Shown: one piece after another, positions 39,638-52,600 of the stretch
How the letters are laid out: the number at the start of each line of letters is the position of its first letter
Numbering within the stretch: position 1 is the first letter of the stretch
Source of the DNA: Mesodorylaimus sp. YZB2_4
Taxonomy: Eukaryota > Nematoda > Enoplea > Dorylaimida > Dorylaimidae
Assembly (NCBI GenBank): GCA_030248295.1
Contig: JASANH010000254.1
Span: 109,179 to 173,178 of the forward strand
Reading direction: 5' to 3'
DNA length: 64,000 nt
Notes under the pieces: model-generated
What the model was told of the DNA's origin: nothing
The model's input: only the letters and a program-made list of their open reading frames with translations
Database searches by the model: none
Translations under genes and position numbers: made by a program

Positions 39638-42600
39638 TTACTGAGGCACTAACGGTTGCGGCAACGCATTTGGCAAGCCACCCGGATTCGGAGCTGGACG
39701 ATTCGGCAATCTTGGTATCTGATTCATGGGCGTCGGTGATGGCCCTGTACGCTGTACTGGCGGCACTGGCGCCGTTCGCGTTGGATTCATGCTCGTGCCG
39801 CCCAAACGACCCGTGCTCGCCGACGATGGTATACCATTACTGGCACTGCTATGCGGCCTAAAACGCCACAACATTTAAGTCCACGTTCAGCATGAAAGCC
39901 AGCCACTATCCAAAACTGCGGGGGTCGTCTTATGGGACCCCCTGGCTAAGCGGCCAAGCGGGTATTCTGTATAGACACTGCTCATTTTAGGCAACAGCGG
40001 CCGCTCTTTGACCAGACCCCCCTTAGACTTGGGCCAAGTCCAGTCCCCACCTACCTAAGCAAGACCTCATTCACGAACCAGCCAAATCCAAGACACTCTG
40101 CCTGAAAAATGGGACGCTATCCCAGGACCGACCTCCAGTGCCCGACTGCCAGACATCCAGCCAGAAAAATGGGGCGCTATGACCCACGTGAGGCCTCCTC
40201 TATATAATGTATATTGCTGCCCCCAAACTGTGTGCACGCGCCATTGCATGCACTCGAGGCTTAGTTAGGCTAAGCAGGGTTCATTACTCACCTGGGCGGC
40301 ATGTAACTATCGAACATATCCCCGCCTCCAATCGGTGCCGGCAACGGGGCCGACACGGTCGACGTATTAATATCGCCAATTATACGCAAAGCCTCTCGAG
40401 TGGCCTGGTACATACGAAGCATCTCTTCGCGTCGCCTCGCCTCCGTTTGACTTTCTTCCATCAGCGTATCCTGCAAATTCAAATTTCCATGTCCCCACAC
40501 CAGATGCCTGAACCCACTGCCACAAAGTCAAGCTTGTGCACGTGCGCCAGAGAAGGCCTACTCTGGAAGACGGGAAGGACGCCAAATTAGAAATAGTCTG
40601 GTACTCCACATTATTGACTAACCACAACACGACTCGATTCCAGCCTCCCTTCCAACCATTTTTCAGCAGCACAATACACTGGTGCAGATTCGCTTAACTC
40701 AAATCAGGGCGATGTGAGGGACATGCCTCCACATTTCTCACCTCGCCCGCCACCAAAAGGCCCCTCCCTCCTCTTCCACACTTACTTGTCGATCAACCGG
40801 TCAATCGATCAACCAGTCCACTGATCAATCGATCAACTAGACCATTGATCAATCGATCAACTGGGCCATTGATCAATCGATCAACTGGACCATTGATCAA
40901 TCGATCAACTAGACCATTGATCAATCGATCAACTGGACCATTGATCAATCGATCAACTGGACCATTGATCAATCGATCAACTGGACCATTGATCAATCGA
41001 TCAACTGGACCATTGATCAATCGATCAACTGGACCATTGATCAATCGATCAACTGGACCATTGATCAATCGATCAACTGGACCATTGATCAATCGATCAA
41101 CTGGACCATTGATCAATCGATCAACTGGACCATTGATCAATCGATCAACTGGACCATTGATCAATCGATCAGCTGGTCCACTGATCAATCGATCAACCAG
41201 TCCACTGATCAATCGATCAACCAGTCCACTGATCAATCGATCAACCAGTCCACTGATCAATCGATCAACCAGTCCACTGATCAATCGATCAACCAGTCCG
41301 CTGATCAATCGATCAACCGGTCCACCGATCAATCACCCGCCACCGAAAGGCCCTCCCGCCCCATCTTACTTACTTGACTTCCCGCTTGATACAATTGCGC
41401 CAGCAATTCATTGCGTATAAACTCGTCCACCTACAACATCCAACATCCATACTAGCTCCAGACCCACTCCCCCCACTTACATCATTGACCATCAAACACA
41501 TGATGGCCTTTGGCACCATATCCCGAATGGTCTTCGTCACAATCCTCATATACGAGTCGGTCAAATTTCGTATAGTCTCCACTTGTCGCTCCAATTGAGG
41601 GTCCAAACTCGTCGCAGCGTCCATATCCTTTAAAAGACAATATCCCGCCATTTTCGTAATTTGAATTCTCCGGCGGAAAGGCTGTATTTCCCAACTTTTC
41701 ACCATAAACATGCCCTTGTTCTCTCTGAACCCACTATCCTAGACTCCAAATGCTTCACTATCAGAGTCTACAGTAGGCACACAGTGATGCACAGGGCCCC
41801 ATGACAAATGTCTTACCCCCGCCCCTCTCATTTCCCAACATACCCCATCAACATCGGCCTTGGCCTCTTTCTCCGGATACACACCAGCCCGCAAAAAGCT
41901 CGCCTTCCACGCGTCCACGTCGTCTTGAGTTTGCGCCGACAATTCCAACTGTTTATAATCCTTGTAAACGTTCCTGGAAATAACAAAAATCAATCATAAA
42001 ATTTCAACTAGAATCTATTTAAAACTAACACTTCTACTGTACTATTGCCGCTACTATACCGAGTAAGCACAAACTTCAATATCGATTATTCCCCAACATA
42101 TTCGATCGACTGATGGATTTCAGCCTGATCGATCAAACCGATCAATCAATCCATCGATCAGGCAATACACGGATCAAGTGATCAATAAACCGATCAATCA
42201 ATTCATCGATCGGTCAGTCGATCAGGGATCTTGCGCTTACTCGATAGTTCCAACACATCTACACGACTACTCATGCAAATGCCACTTGCACAGCATCGTT
42301 CACTCGGTGCTCAATCGAGAAGGCACATCGAAAACTTACTTCCTATGCGCGGCATATTCAAGCAGCAGAAAAAGCAGAGGCTAAGCTCAAACACACGCAC
42401 CCAAAGAAACAGCATTTTTCAAACTTCCCGCCAAACAATCAAGAAAAAACCATCTTTTCACAAAATCCACTTACTTGCCATCCGGATAGAACAAAGCAAA
42501 TTTATGCGAACGGGACATGAAGCCAGCTTCCACATCACGCAATTTCAATCCATCTAACGGCATCATATATTTCTTTTCTTTTTCCTAAAAATTTCATCAA

Positions 42601-45600
42601 AAACCTAAAACTTTACCCTGACTTGGAATCGAACCCGCGCCACTCTTTGGACCCAGAAAAACTATTACCAGACTGTGGAGTCTGCTCGAAAACCATCAAG
42701 GGGACCCCAGATTAAACAAAAATTAAGTCCCCACAAACCCATTTCAAATACCTCATCGTCTTTATACCACGATAAATTGTCCGAACTCAAAACGAACCAA
42801 AAATCGCGCGATCCACCTCGCAGAACTGAAAAATTATGAATTGCCAACCACCCTTTTCGAATTACTTGATTGCCCAAGTTCTTCTGACGCTGAGAAGCCG
42901 ACGCCTTGGCTTCTGCACTAAAAAAGGAAGTACAAACTAGCTTGAACCAGTTACATGAGCAGAAGAGAACCAACCAGGTCCTGCTGTAATAGGCGGGATA
43001 GCCCTACATTGGAGAAGATGCTGTGAGGACCAGTTGGTCTCGAAAACACTCAGGCAGGCCACCTAGTCGCTGGAGAAATCAACCATGGTTCCTGCCTAGC
43101 ATGCAGGAGGCGACTGACCAGCTGCATGGGGTTAGTCAAGGCAACCACATACGCTGCCTTCTCCACAAGCCAAACACAACTACTGCACTGCACAGGCTTC
43201 CCAGTGCAACCCTCGTGCCTGCCGGGTCTTGGAGGGTTCGGGGAAATCGATACTCTCCACTGGCTGGCATCAACCTCTCGGGTTCATGTTTCAGCCTGCC
43301 TACTCCAGTTGTAGCCACACGCTTCGTGGCCTAGTGGGGATTAAGGCGTTTGCCTCTCACGCTTACGATGAAGGGGTTCAACTCCCGCCTGGGTAAAAAT
43401 TTATTGTCGGCCCGTGTCCCTCAGCCCTCGAACGTGCTGTATAGCGAACGGCAATGGGTAAAGTATGACGCGGGTTTTTGCCCCCACATTCTCTCCTACA
43501 CTTGCCAGGCATGGTTACACAGGGGATAGGAGCCAGAGAGGAAGAAATTCAGGCAGGAACTGCTTCTCAACCAGTGTTTTGCAATCTTAATATTTTCCAT
43601 TCCCCCAAACGACTTAGCCTTTAAACACCATGACTTATCCACTAATCCGGCCGATCCGATCCACCCTTCGAATCAGTGGATCAGCAGGATCAGTAATCCA
43701 AATATCCTGGGCTCATCTGCCATGAATGACAATGTGTGTGACCTACTGTGAGCAAATCCTATTTTACCCCAAATCAGTATCTAATCCCGCTTTATTCGCT
43801 GCTTATTCCTGGGTTTCGAGTGGGCCTAGTGCGGATTTAGCATCACCCAATCCGACCTTAAGCCAGGATCAGAGCACAAGCAAGGTCCACATACTAGAGA
43901 AGGGTAATTTTCATATATTCAAATTTTCCCGCCATTTCTTAATTTAGCTGTTTTTATGAAATGACTGTATTTCTAGCTGTTCCCGCACACAGCGTGGCAG
44001 TCGCCTTCGTTAGCCTCGAACTGAGTCATAAACATGTCGGTTTGAGGTCTCTCCCTCCTACGACTAGGAGGCCAGCCTGTACGGTTATTGACCACCCGCT
44101 GCCCCCAGTATCTTCTGTAATGCGGCTATTCAGCCTATTACAACACACGTCGAGCAGTACCGTGTGCATCAGGTTCGCCCCCCGCCCTCGTCGTCAGCCT
44201 ACTGTACTTACTTGGCAAATCCAATAAAGTCCTCGTGATTCGTATTCATATAGGCCAATTGATATTCGATCAACAACGTCAACTGATCTTTACATTTCTG
44301 CTCGCGCTCACGTAAATGCGTAACCACAATCCGTTCCAGTTCTTCTCTCAGGCGCGGATATCGATTGATCTAAAATATCCAAAATACATCGGTCACGTCA
44401 CCCGCCCACCATGTCTAATTCATCACAAGCGAATAATATCTCTAGCAAACAGGGCCCTTAAAATTACACCGGACTACATGACGGTTTCTAATTGTCTAGC
44501 CCTGGCGAAGCCCCGCCCCCTTCTCTAATTGGTCGTCCACTCATGCAGAAGCCCCTCCCCTCTCCTCTGATTGGTCCCCACTCAATCATACACGAATAGT
44601 CTCTATCAAACAGGACGGCTTCTGATTGGCTAGCCCTGGCGAAGCCCCGCCCCCTTATCCCATTAGTCGTCCACTCCTGCAAAGCTCCGCCCCTCCCCTC
44701 TGATTGGTCCCCACTCCATCATTCACGAATAGTCTCTACTCCCTACACCCAATATATCAGATAAGCAGGTTCGACTCCCACCCAGGAAAGTTCTTTTGCA
44801 TTTTTTTCCATTTCCCCAGTAAAAGACCCCCAAATCACCCATTGCACACGTCTAGCCTCACCTGCTCAGCACATTGGCGTACAACGTTCGACAATTCCGT
44901 TTCTACCAAATCGACACATTTTAGCGACGGCTCTCGCAAACGTGATATTTGCTTTTTCACAATCGCTTCGAAGGCCATATCGGGCGTAAATAGACCAACC
45001 CTAGAAAAAAATTCAAAATCACGTTAAATCGATTCCACAAAAAACAACCCATTTTCTTACCGAATACCATGAATATTTCGAATTGCGTACGCAATTTCTT
45101 TTCGCAATTCCTTCTCATCAATTTCCATTTTCACAATTTCGAATGGAAATCGTTCGTGAAATAAACGATTTATACGAGCACCACCGCTCAATTCCATCAC
45201 CGACACGTCCTTACTGCTGCTACCTTCGATACTTTTCTCAAAATCGCTCGCAAATTGTTGTACCATTCTAAAAAATACCGAAAAAAATCACATTTGATCA
45301 TTCAACACTCACCCTATCAACTCCCTCTCCCTTCGCAAGCCAAAGCCAGAAAGAAGTTTTTCAATTTATTTAATGGCGGGAAAATTAAATCCCTCAACCC
45401 GATCCTCAAATTTCAAAAAACTATCAAAAATTCAAATCTACAAAAAGGCCGGAAACTCTTCAAACTATCTTCCTATCTTTCATCCTTGCGTTGTGCACGC
45501 CGTTGAAAAATTTAAACCTACTGTGCAATACAAAATGGCGGGAAAATTAAGTTACTCAAATACTCATCCCAAAACCTATCAAAAATTTAAATCCAAGAAA

Positions 45601-48600
45601 AGACGGGATTCAAAGACTTCTTATTCGAATAAAATCTATTCACTTACTGCAACATGGCCTTGGTCTTCCTCGATGGATCATCCACTCGAAAATTCTTATA
45701 TTCGGCGACTTCTTTCTCCAAATGTAACATTTGCTTTTGCAATCGATCCCTCAATGCTGGCAATGTATCTCGAATATGATTGGTCAATTGTTGATTCAAT
45801 ACTTTCTGCAAATACGCAGTGCCCATACGATCGGCCATGTGCCTGCAAGAAAAACCAATCAAATTATGATAATTACTTTTTTGGACAAGAAACTTATTTT
45901 TCATTTTGAATACCTATAGGCAGGATGACTCAAGAAAAATCGTCTTTCCGCTTCCAACGCGTTCCTAATATCCTTTCGTCCATCGATGTCCTTCTGACTT
46001 CTATTCACAACTCCCACGTACCCTGCAAAAAACCAGTCAATACCTGGTCTGTCTGGATTGTCATGGTACTGAGAATAGAAAAGCCCAGCGACCTTTCCAA
46101 TCCAGGGATATTCAGGATATCCCATGATTGGATATATAGCTAGATATCCAAGATATCCAATAGGATATCTAGGATATAGGATATGGATTCCATATCCTAT
46201 CCTAGATGTGGAATCCATACCCTATATCCTAGATATCCTATTGGATATCTAGCTAGATATCCAACCCAGGGATATTGGTCCAGCAACATCGAGAACCCGG
46301 ATATAGACAATGATATCACACGATCGAAACCCCTGAGTATGGATCATCATACCCAAAGTCTGAATCGTAGGCAGGCGGATCAGCTAATCTAGCCGGTCCG
46401 GATATCCAGCCCAAGTATACCCGGATAGGACATCCAGACCCTCGATATCTGATTCAGGGATATCCCAGCCAGGGAAGTCCAGATCAGATAGGCAGATCAG
46501 TCGGATTCTAGCCGTCCACTCCCCCAGGATTCGCACATCCTCGCATTGAGCTGGCTTCAGATGGAGATTTACTGACAGCCTACTAGCTCATCACTTGACT
46601 ATTTTCAAGCCTCCAAGGAGCCAACAGCCATTTCCAAGATCACACAAGGGCAGATAATGATTTCCCCACATTTCCAGACAACAATTCAATTCCATTGTGG
46701 TCTTATTCACCAATTCCAAACGATTCATTGATTACAGTACGATCAACAGATACACAAAAAAGGCGGGCGATTCAAAATTGTTAAAACCTTAAACCGCAGT
46801 CTCTCAGTTTTTAGCTCCGATATGTCCATTTTCCCTAACTTTTCCAGCCTGTCAGGGCCTTGCCTTATAAGTCGAGAGTTCCAGGAAGAGGCCGCCTTCC
46901 CTCTTTTTCTTCAGGCTCTACCCTGATCGCGATCCAGGCTTGGCAGGTCTACTGTACAGACAGGCCACTCCCTATCCCCAGACTCGGCCACACCAGCCGA
47001 CCCAACCAAAGATGCATGGATTTTGGCTCGTTTTAAAAATACAAAAATTCTAATTGCCATCAAAGAATCTCATGACGTCAGTCCCCGCTCATGAGTCGAC
47101 CGATGGTGGGCCAAAGCATAAAAACTGAGCCCCTCATGTAACCCCCCCCGCCTCGTAAGCTATGGTGAGTGGGAGCGAATCGATACTCTCCCCTGGCTGG
47201 AAGACGTCAACCCGTCGGGTTGATGTTTCAGCCGCAGGTACTCGCAAGACTTGAATGCTTCAGTCAAAGGTTTTGCCCCATCGCCGACCTCCTTTCTCCC
47301 GCCCCCTGGCTTGGTTACACTCATCTCGTGATCTTACCTCTTCTCAAAGGCAGTAATCGATTCTCGAGCACTTCCCTGGCATTGGTTCCTTCGTCCATCA
47401 AATCTAATTTCGTCAAAACACCCAAAGTTCTCATTCCGGCTGGATCAACTTCTTTGGCCATTTTCAGGGCGTCCGATGTGGCCAAATCCATATTCGCCGA
47501 TGTTACTGCCAAAATTAGACAATTCTCTTTCGTTACATACGTCAAAATCATATCGCGAATTTGGTGTTCGATATCGTGCGGCTGATCACCGACTGGTACT
47601 TTCGTCAAGCCCGGCAAATCGATCAAAGTCAAATTCAAAACTATAAAATTAAAAATACGTAGCAAAATTTAAAACTTTACAAAAAAATTATTTCTTACCA
47701 TTTGGTGAAAAAATACGTAAATTAATTGGTATGGGTGAAATTCCTTTATTCGATCCAGTTACACGATCCGTTTCTTGTTCAATTTCCGCTCTGATCATAT
47801 CAAAATCCGTATATTTTTGGCCTTTCTTATGAAGAAATTCGCCATATTCTAAAAAAAGAAATAATTCATACTAATTCAAATCGATTTTGGAGTTCGATTA
47901 ATTTAAAAATCGAATCGATTAAAAAATAAGATCGATTTTCAACTCCAATAGAATTTGAAATGAAGTTAGTTCTTTAAAATCAAATTTCTCAATAGATTTT
48001 AACATAAAATTGATCTTTTCAAATCGATTTTGAAAGCCAATCGAATTTGAAAATCGAATCAATTTTGAAATCCTACCGAATTTTTACATCAAATCGACCT
48101 TTTTCCAATCGATCGATAGATCGATCTGATCGAACTTTCCCAATCAATTTTGAATTCAAATCGGATATGAGAATCAAATCGATTTTGAAATCCAAACAAT
48201 TAAATTGACTCCTTTCGAACAGAATATAAAACAACTCAATTTTTTCCAATCGAATTTGAAATAAAATCGATTCTTTTCAATCAATTTTAAGATCAAATCA
48301 ACTTTTCGATTCGATTTTTCCAATCGATTTTTCAATTTTCTAATCAAGCATCCAGAAAAAAAACAGCTTACCAACTCCGGTTCGATCATAAATAAGTTGC
48401 AAAACCAGTGGACGACGAGTGACAATTCCAGAACCACGAGGAAGAAAATCCCTGAAAGAGGATTTTTTTCATAAATGCCCCTGTATGCAATCATCAATTC
48501 AATAAAACGCCAACGCACTCATGGCGGGTGCAGCGAGTGATAAGCCAGCCTGCCCTGCCCAGTTCGCTCATACAGTTTGAATGAATCAGCAAAAAACCAT

Positions 48601-48899
48601 TTATGGTCTGACTTGTTTTCAAAAAGCCGCCTCGTGCAAATCAGCAGTTTATCACACCTTTTTTGCTTAGAATTACGATGACTACTAGATATTATTACTA
48701 ATGCTAGAAAAAATAATGCAAATTCTACGTACTTTCCAACAAATGCTTCCAAAACGCTCGATTTACCAGCACTTTGACCACCAACTACAGCGATTTGAGG
48801 CAAATCCAAAGCCAACGGGACGCCCAATGATGTAAAAGCATCTTGTAGTTGATTAACGATCGGAATTAGAGCTTGCATTCCTTGATTTAACCACGACAT
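39638..48899 (-). CDS. DNM: Dynamin (GTPase, PH, GED, PRD)
   Basis: Sixteen exons on the minus strand: 48733-48899, 48372-48451, 47699-47848, 47338-47640, 45914-46022, 45648-45842, 45061-45267, 44862-45000, 44212-44369, 42752-42917, 42475-42584, 41844-41973, 41481-41627, 41374-41430, 40292-40470 and 39638-39857. They encode 838 residues. The GTPase domain has GGQSAGKS (residues 40-47), the T/DLPG and TKLD motifs ([24 protein letters not shown]), and NRSQKDIDG. The middle domain has [13 protein letters not shown] and [10 protein letters not shown]; the PH domain [19 protein letters not shown] and [13 protein letters not shown]; the [22 protein letters not shown]; and the end is a Pro-rich tail ([27 protein letters not shown]). 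Classical dynamins pinch endocytic vesicles at the plasma membrane. All catalytic motifs are intact. Introns hold a 24-bp satellite, a hairpin and SINEs. It is head-to-head with FBXW5. Confidence 0.96.
40095..40265 (+). repeat. Dispersed repeat, partner 33925-34095
   Basis: About 170 bases resembling 33925-34095, in the last dynamin intron. Confidence 0.7.
40797..41337. repeat. 24-bp satellite in a dynamin intron, about 22 copies
   Basis: Tandem copies of a 24-base unit containing TTGATCAATCGATCAACTGG. Central copies are nearly identical and edge copies diverged (CCAGTCCACTGATC variants at the right). Because 24 is a multiple of 3 and the unit has no stop in two frames, it gives long spurious frames on both strands. 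It lies between exons 41374-41430 and 40292-40470. Confidence 0.95.
42085..42235. repeat. Degenerate GATCAATC-rich tract
   Basis: Repeated GATCGATCAA, CGATCAATCAATCCATCGATC-like words related to the satellite unit at 40797-41337 but without a fixed period. Confidence 0.6.
42612..42680 (-). repeat. tRNA-like insertion in a dynamin intron
   Basis: Minus strand GCGCGGGTTCGATTCCAAGTC B box followed by CAGGGTAAAG, matching the downstream motif of the copy at 35275-35345. No convincing full cloverleaf. Confidence 0.45.
43318..43470 (+). mobile_element. tRNA-derived SINE copy
   Basis: CGTGGCCTAGTGGGGATTAAG, TGCCTCTCACGC and GGGTTCAACTCCCGCCTGGG head, then the body and TAAAGTATGACGC 3' end as in 35405-35560. 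Located in a dynamin intron. Confidence 0.75.
44490..44740 (+). repeat. Tandem block of inverted-CCAAT and GC-box motifs
   Basis: Two diverged tandem units each contain TAGCCCTGGCGAAGCCCCGC and CTGATTGGTCCCCACTC followed by CACGAATAGTCTCTA. Four TGATTGG or TAATTGG motifs alternate with four CCCCGCCCC or CCCCTCCCC motifs. It lies inside a dynamin intron. Confidence 0.7.
46137..46255. repeat. Perfect-looking hairpin made of GGATATCC words
   Basis: Left arm 46137-46192 (starting TAGCTAGATATCC, ending GGATTCCA) pairs with right arm 46209-46255 (TGGAATCC to TATCTAGCTA), with a 9-base insertion in the left arm and a 16-base loop. GATATCC palindromes continue to about 46470. Confidence 0.85.
47878..48345. 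repeat. AT-rich array of AATCGATTTT words in dynamin intron 2
   Basis: Irregularly spaced AATCGATTTTGAA and AATCGAATTTGAAA words fill most of the intron between 48372 and 47848. It is low complexity without a fixed period. Confidence 0.65.
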
Positions 48900-49696
48900 T
48901 TTTGAATTTTTATCTAAAATTTAAATTTTTTAGTACGAAGTTCAAATTTCGAACTTTTTTAGAATGACAATAGAAACGACATAAATGCAGAAAGGCACAA
49001 AACGAAAAGCTTTATCTTGATGACTCAAATGTGTATTTTTCACGTCATTCGGCGTGGTCATTCGAAATACAGGGAATTGCCCCCCCCCCCCCCAGCGGGG
49101 GGTGAATTCTCCGCCAAAAAATTTACCTTTTATGGTCAAAATATGAGTAAGATGTAGTCAAAAATAATATACAAACAAAAAATTCAAAAGAAAAATGACA
49201 ATCACTTCCGGTTTCTTCTTAACTTCGATCTTCAACGTTTTTCATTCTGTTCTTCCGTGTTTCGCACGACAAGGCTCACAAATTTGGCGCACGGCTAACT
49301 TATAATTTCAGCACAACAAGGTAAGTCAAAATTGCTTTTTGCTCCAATTACTATAATCTGCCACATTAGACAATCTGCACAAAAATATTCAATAAGTAGC
49401 AATCAAGTAATCAAAATTCAATTAAAATTGAACAATTAAATGTATAATAGATGTTTGCACATTTGTTGAATCTTATGAATATTTCTGTTAGCCGTGCCAT
49501 GTTGCGCTTATCATACGGTCGGTTGAATTTTGTAAAAATGATTCACATTCTTCGTTCATCGGAGCAAGTGAAATGGATTCCTTTTCTTTGTAAATGTTTC
49601 CGTTACATACAGTAGCTATTCTAGTTTTTTTCTTGAACTTCGCTTCCTAACTTTTTTCAAAAGATTTATATCCTTTTAGGTAAAATCTGACCGAAA
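48900..49696. promoter_or_regulatory. Bidirectional promoter of dynamin and FBXW5
   Basis: The start codons are 797 bases apart and transcription diverges. ACTTCCGGT at 49204-49212 is a consensus ETS/GABP site, common in bidirectional housekeeping promoters. A C14 tract is at 49080-49093. On the FBXW5 side a probable 5' UTR intron runs 49321-49679 (donor AAG/GTAAGT, acceptor CCTTTTAG). Confidence 0.6.
49204..49212. promoter_or_regulatory. ETS-type motif ACTTCCGGT
   Basis: Exact ETS core in the divergent promoter, upstream of the probable FBXW5 5' UTR donor. Confidence 0.45.
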
Positions 49697-52600
49697 ATGA
49701 TGAGAAACGGTGGATGTGAAATGAATAGTTGGACATTGCTCCCTGATAATTTATTATTATCTCTTTTCTCATATTTGAATTCGAAAGACTTGGTTGCTGT
49801 GTCTGGAGTTTGTTGGCATTGGGCCAAAGTGTCCAGAGATAATTGGCTGTGGAAAAGGTAAGAAATTTGTTACGGTTTTTTGCTTGACGCTTGATTTACG
49901 CGAAGAGAACTTCACTAATTTTCCCGCAATTTTTTCAAATTTGAATTTCTGACAGAACAATAATTTCTTCCTTATTTGTGGCAGTTGTTTCCGTAGAGAT
50001 GACCGGCGGCTCTAATATCGACCTTCATCACTGATTTTCCGCGTTAAGAAGGGTGATCGCCGCGAAATTTCGATAGTGGGTTTTCAGGTGTGCTGGAGAA
50101 AATAGTACATATCACTGGTTTTTTAAAATTCGATACTTTCCAGAAAGTATATTTCCCGATCTTCTGAACCCAGAGTTTATGCCAGGCAGGAAATTTGGAA
50201 TGATCAGGGTGTCTGGAGTCTAAAAGTGCCGGAAAGCGGAAATTTTCGAACTAAAATCAGGGTAATTGGAAGACTGCATTTCGAATCACCCGCCTTTTCT
50301 ATGTGCCTGCTGATCATGCTGGAAGTTAGTAAATCAGTTAAAATATTCATTAATCACTCCCATTTCAGCTTATCGGACCTCACCGTACTTGCACGCATTC
50401 CCGCTATCACCTTACCATTCGCATCCAGTCTCCTTCCCTGGCCAGTAGCGTTCGTTTCGGGATCGCCCCTCCCGAACCCGATCCCGATAAAAAGTTTTCG
50501 GAATTGACTGTTGTGGAGATGTGTGAAGGAGGGGAAGGGGAGAGGAAGGGAGTGTTCTATGAGGGTAAGCTGGAGAAACTTTGGCGGATGATGAAATTGG
50601 TAAAGTATTGGGAGGGACTTGTTTGCTAATTGGTGACTAATTATATGCTTTTTTACTTGCATGATTTTGAATGCAGTCATAAATACTGCGCAAAAAAGTT
50701 CTCGGCTCTATATTTTTTCTGGCAACTTGAGGTGGGCTGTAAGTTACCTAAATCAAATTGAAAGTGAAAAAATAACACTCTAAAAATCCCGATCCCGATG
50801 CCGGCCGGGATTGAGCGAGTCCCGATCCCGAACGAACGCTACTGCCCAGTGATCTCCTTATCAGTGCTGTAACTGTTCCCCATCAACGGTCAGCCTCAAC
50901 ATCGCTGACTGGGTATCCAAGGTGGTGTTGACCCCCCCTGGAAGAAGATCTAACCCCCCTCCCCGCAGACGAAGTCAGCGATGTTGGTCAGCCTCCCACA
51001 CCATCCGCGCTTGTTATCAGTCTCCTTCCCCGACCACTGATACCATTATGATTGCCCCTGTTGGTCTCCATCAATGGTCAGTCCCTTATCAGCCTCCCAC
51101 ATCATCCGCACTTATCCGGCAGCGGTTCGTCATTCGTCTCTCCGTATTGCTTTGGAGCCAGTGGCTGGACTCGTCCCGGGTTCGATCCCCGGTGATGGAG
51201 GTTGGTTTGCGAACCAGAAACCCTCGCTGACCTTGCACGCCAGGCCGTGGGTGACTCACCTGGTATCGTCAAGGTGCTTCGAGCGAGGAGACCAAAGCCA
51301 AAGGAGGGAACAGTCTCGGCTGTCCAGCACCGACAGGGTTTACGGCCCGCCGCCATCGGCCGAGGAAGTCGGTGTCCTGTCCAGGATACCCTCGCGGGGA
51401 GGTGCTCCTAGTGGAGACACGCAGAGGGGACGCTGCTGTGTGTGCCGGTCCCCGCACAGCCCTGCTTAGAAGGTTTGACTGCTGGCCGGCTACAGGCAAC
51501 ACGGACTTCGCCCCACAAAAATTAAAGAAATCCGGACTTATCCTCCCTTATCACCTTGTGTCAGTCCACTACAGTATTCGTATCAGTGCCCACTTCCCCT
51601 CGCCGCGGGTTGGCCATCCGCTTATCACTTACCTGTTTCTCCCTTTTCAGACGCCTTTGCATCGATTTCAAGCTCAGCTCGCAAACAAAGCTCTCAGGCA
51701 TCGAAGGGGGCGCAGTTTGGTTGAGCGAGTACAGACGTCTGGTGGACGAGTGTCCAGTGGTCGAGAGCGAGACCCTGCGCTATCACCAGGATGAAGTATT
51801 GCACGTCACGTTCAGCACCGATGGATCCATGTTCGCTACGTCTTCCAAAGATTGTACTTTGAAAGTGAGCAGTGTCACGTTTCGGGATTGTCGAAATCAG
51901 TGGCAAGTGACCACTGGTCACTGATACTGGTGCGAAATGCTCTGCAGCTGACCACTGGTGAAAGTTAGCAGAGCAGTGGCTCGTTTGGTATGGGCTTGCG
52001 TGGGGATAGTCAAAATCAGTTGCCTTGTGTGTATTGTTCTGCAGCTGACCACTGGTCACTGCAGTAGGGTCAGCAGTGGTCACTGTTTTCGTAACTGTGT
52101 TTCGCCTCTGGAGAAGGTAGTGTATGGCTGCTCGATACGCACCCACTAGGCGAGGCAGAAACCCGTCATGTTGATGTTTCTGTCTCCCACGACAAGGAGG
52201 CGTGCCTGGTGTGGTCCTTCGCTGTCTGGGCTATGCAGCCCAGTGCACTGTTGGGCAGAAGGATGAGTGGCCAGCTATTAGGTACTCTGCAGGGGGTGAC
52301 CACTGGTCGCTGCAGTGCAGTAGGGTCACACATCGCCTGTCATGCCAGTTCATAAAAGTCAGTGCACAGCACAGTCATTGCTAGACTCGCAATCATGCCC
52401 GAACATCCTCACTGGCATCGCATCCTGGCATACCGCACAGCACGGGAGGGAGGGAGGGAAGGAAAGTCTGTACACTCATGAGTGCGCATCTGCTGCTTAG
52501 TGTACATACAGTAAAATATGAGGGACTGATGTGAGCTTTGGTTGCCTGTATTCCTTGTCTTCTGCAGATGCCCACTGGCTGGCGACTTTGAATGCGGGTT

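Noticed and set aside
40797..41337. CRISPR array
   Set aside because: Contiguous 24-base tandem units without unique spacers, in an animal gene intron.
40793..41420. Long frames of 179 and 191 codons on both strands with an 8-residue repeat
   Set aside because: They are translations of a 24-bp satellite that has no stops in two frames. They lie inside a dynamin intron and have no other coding evidence.
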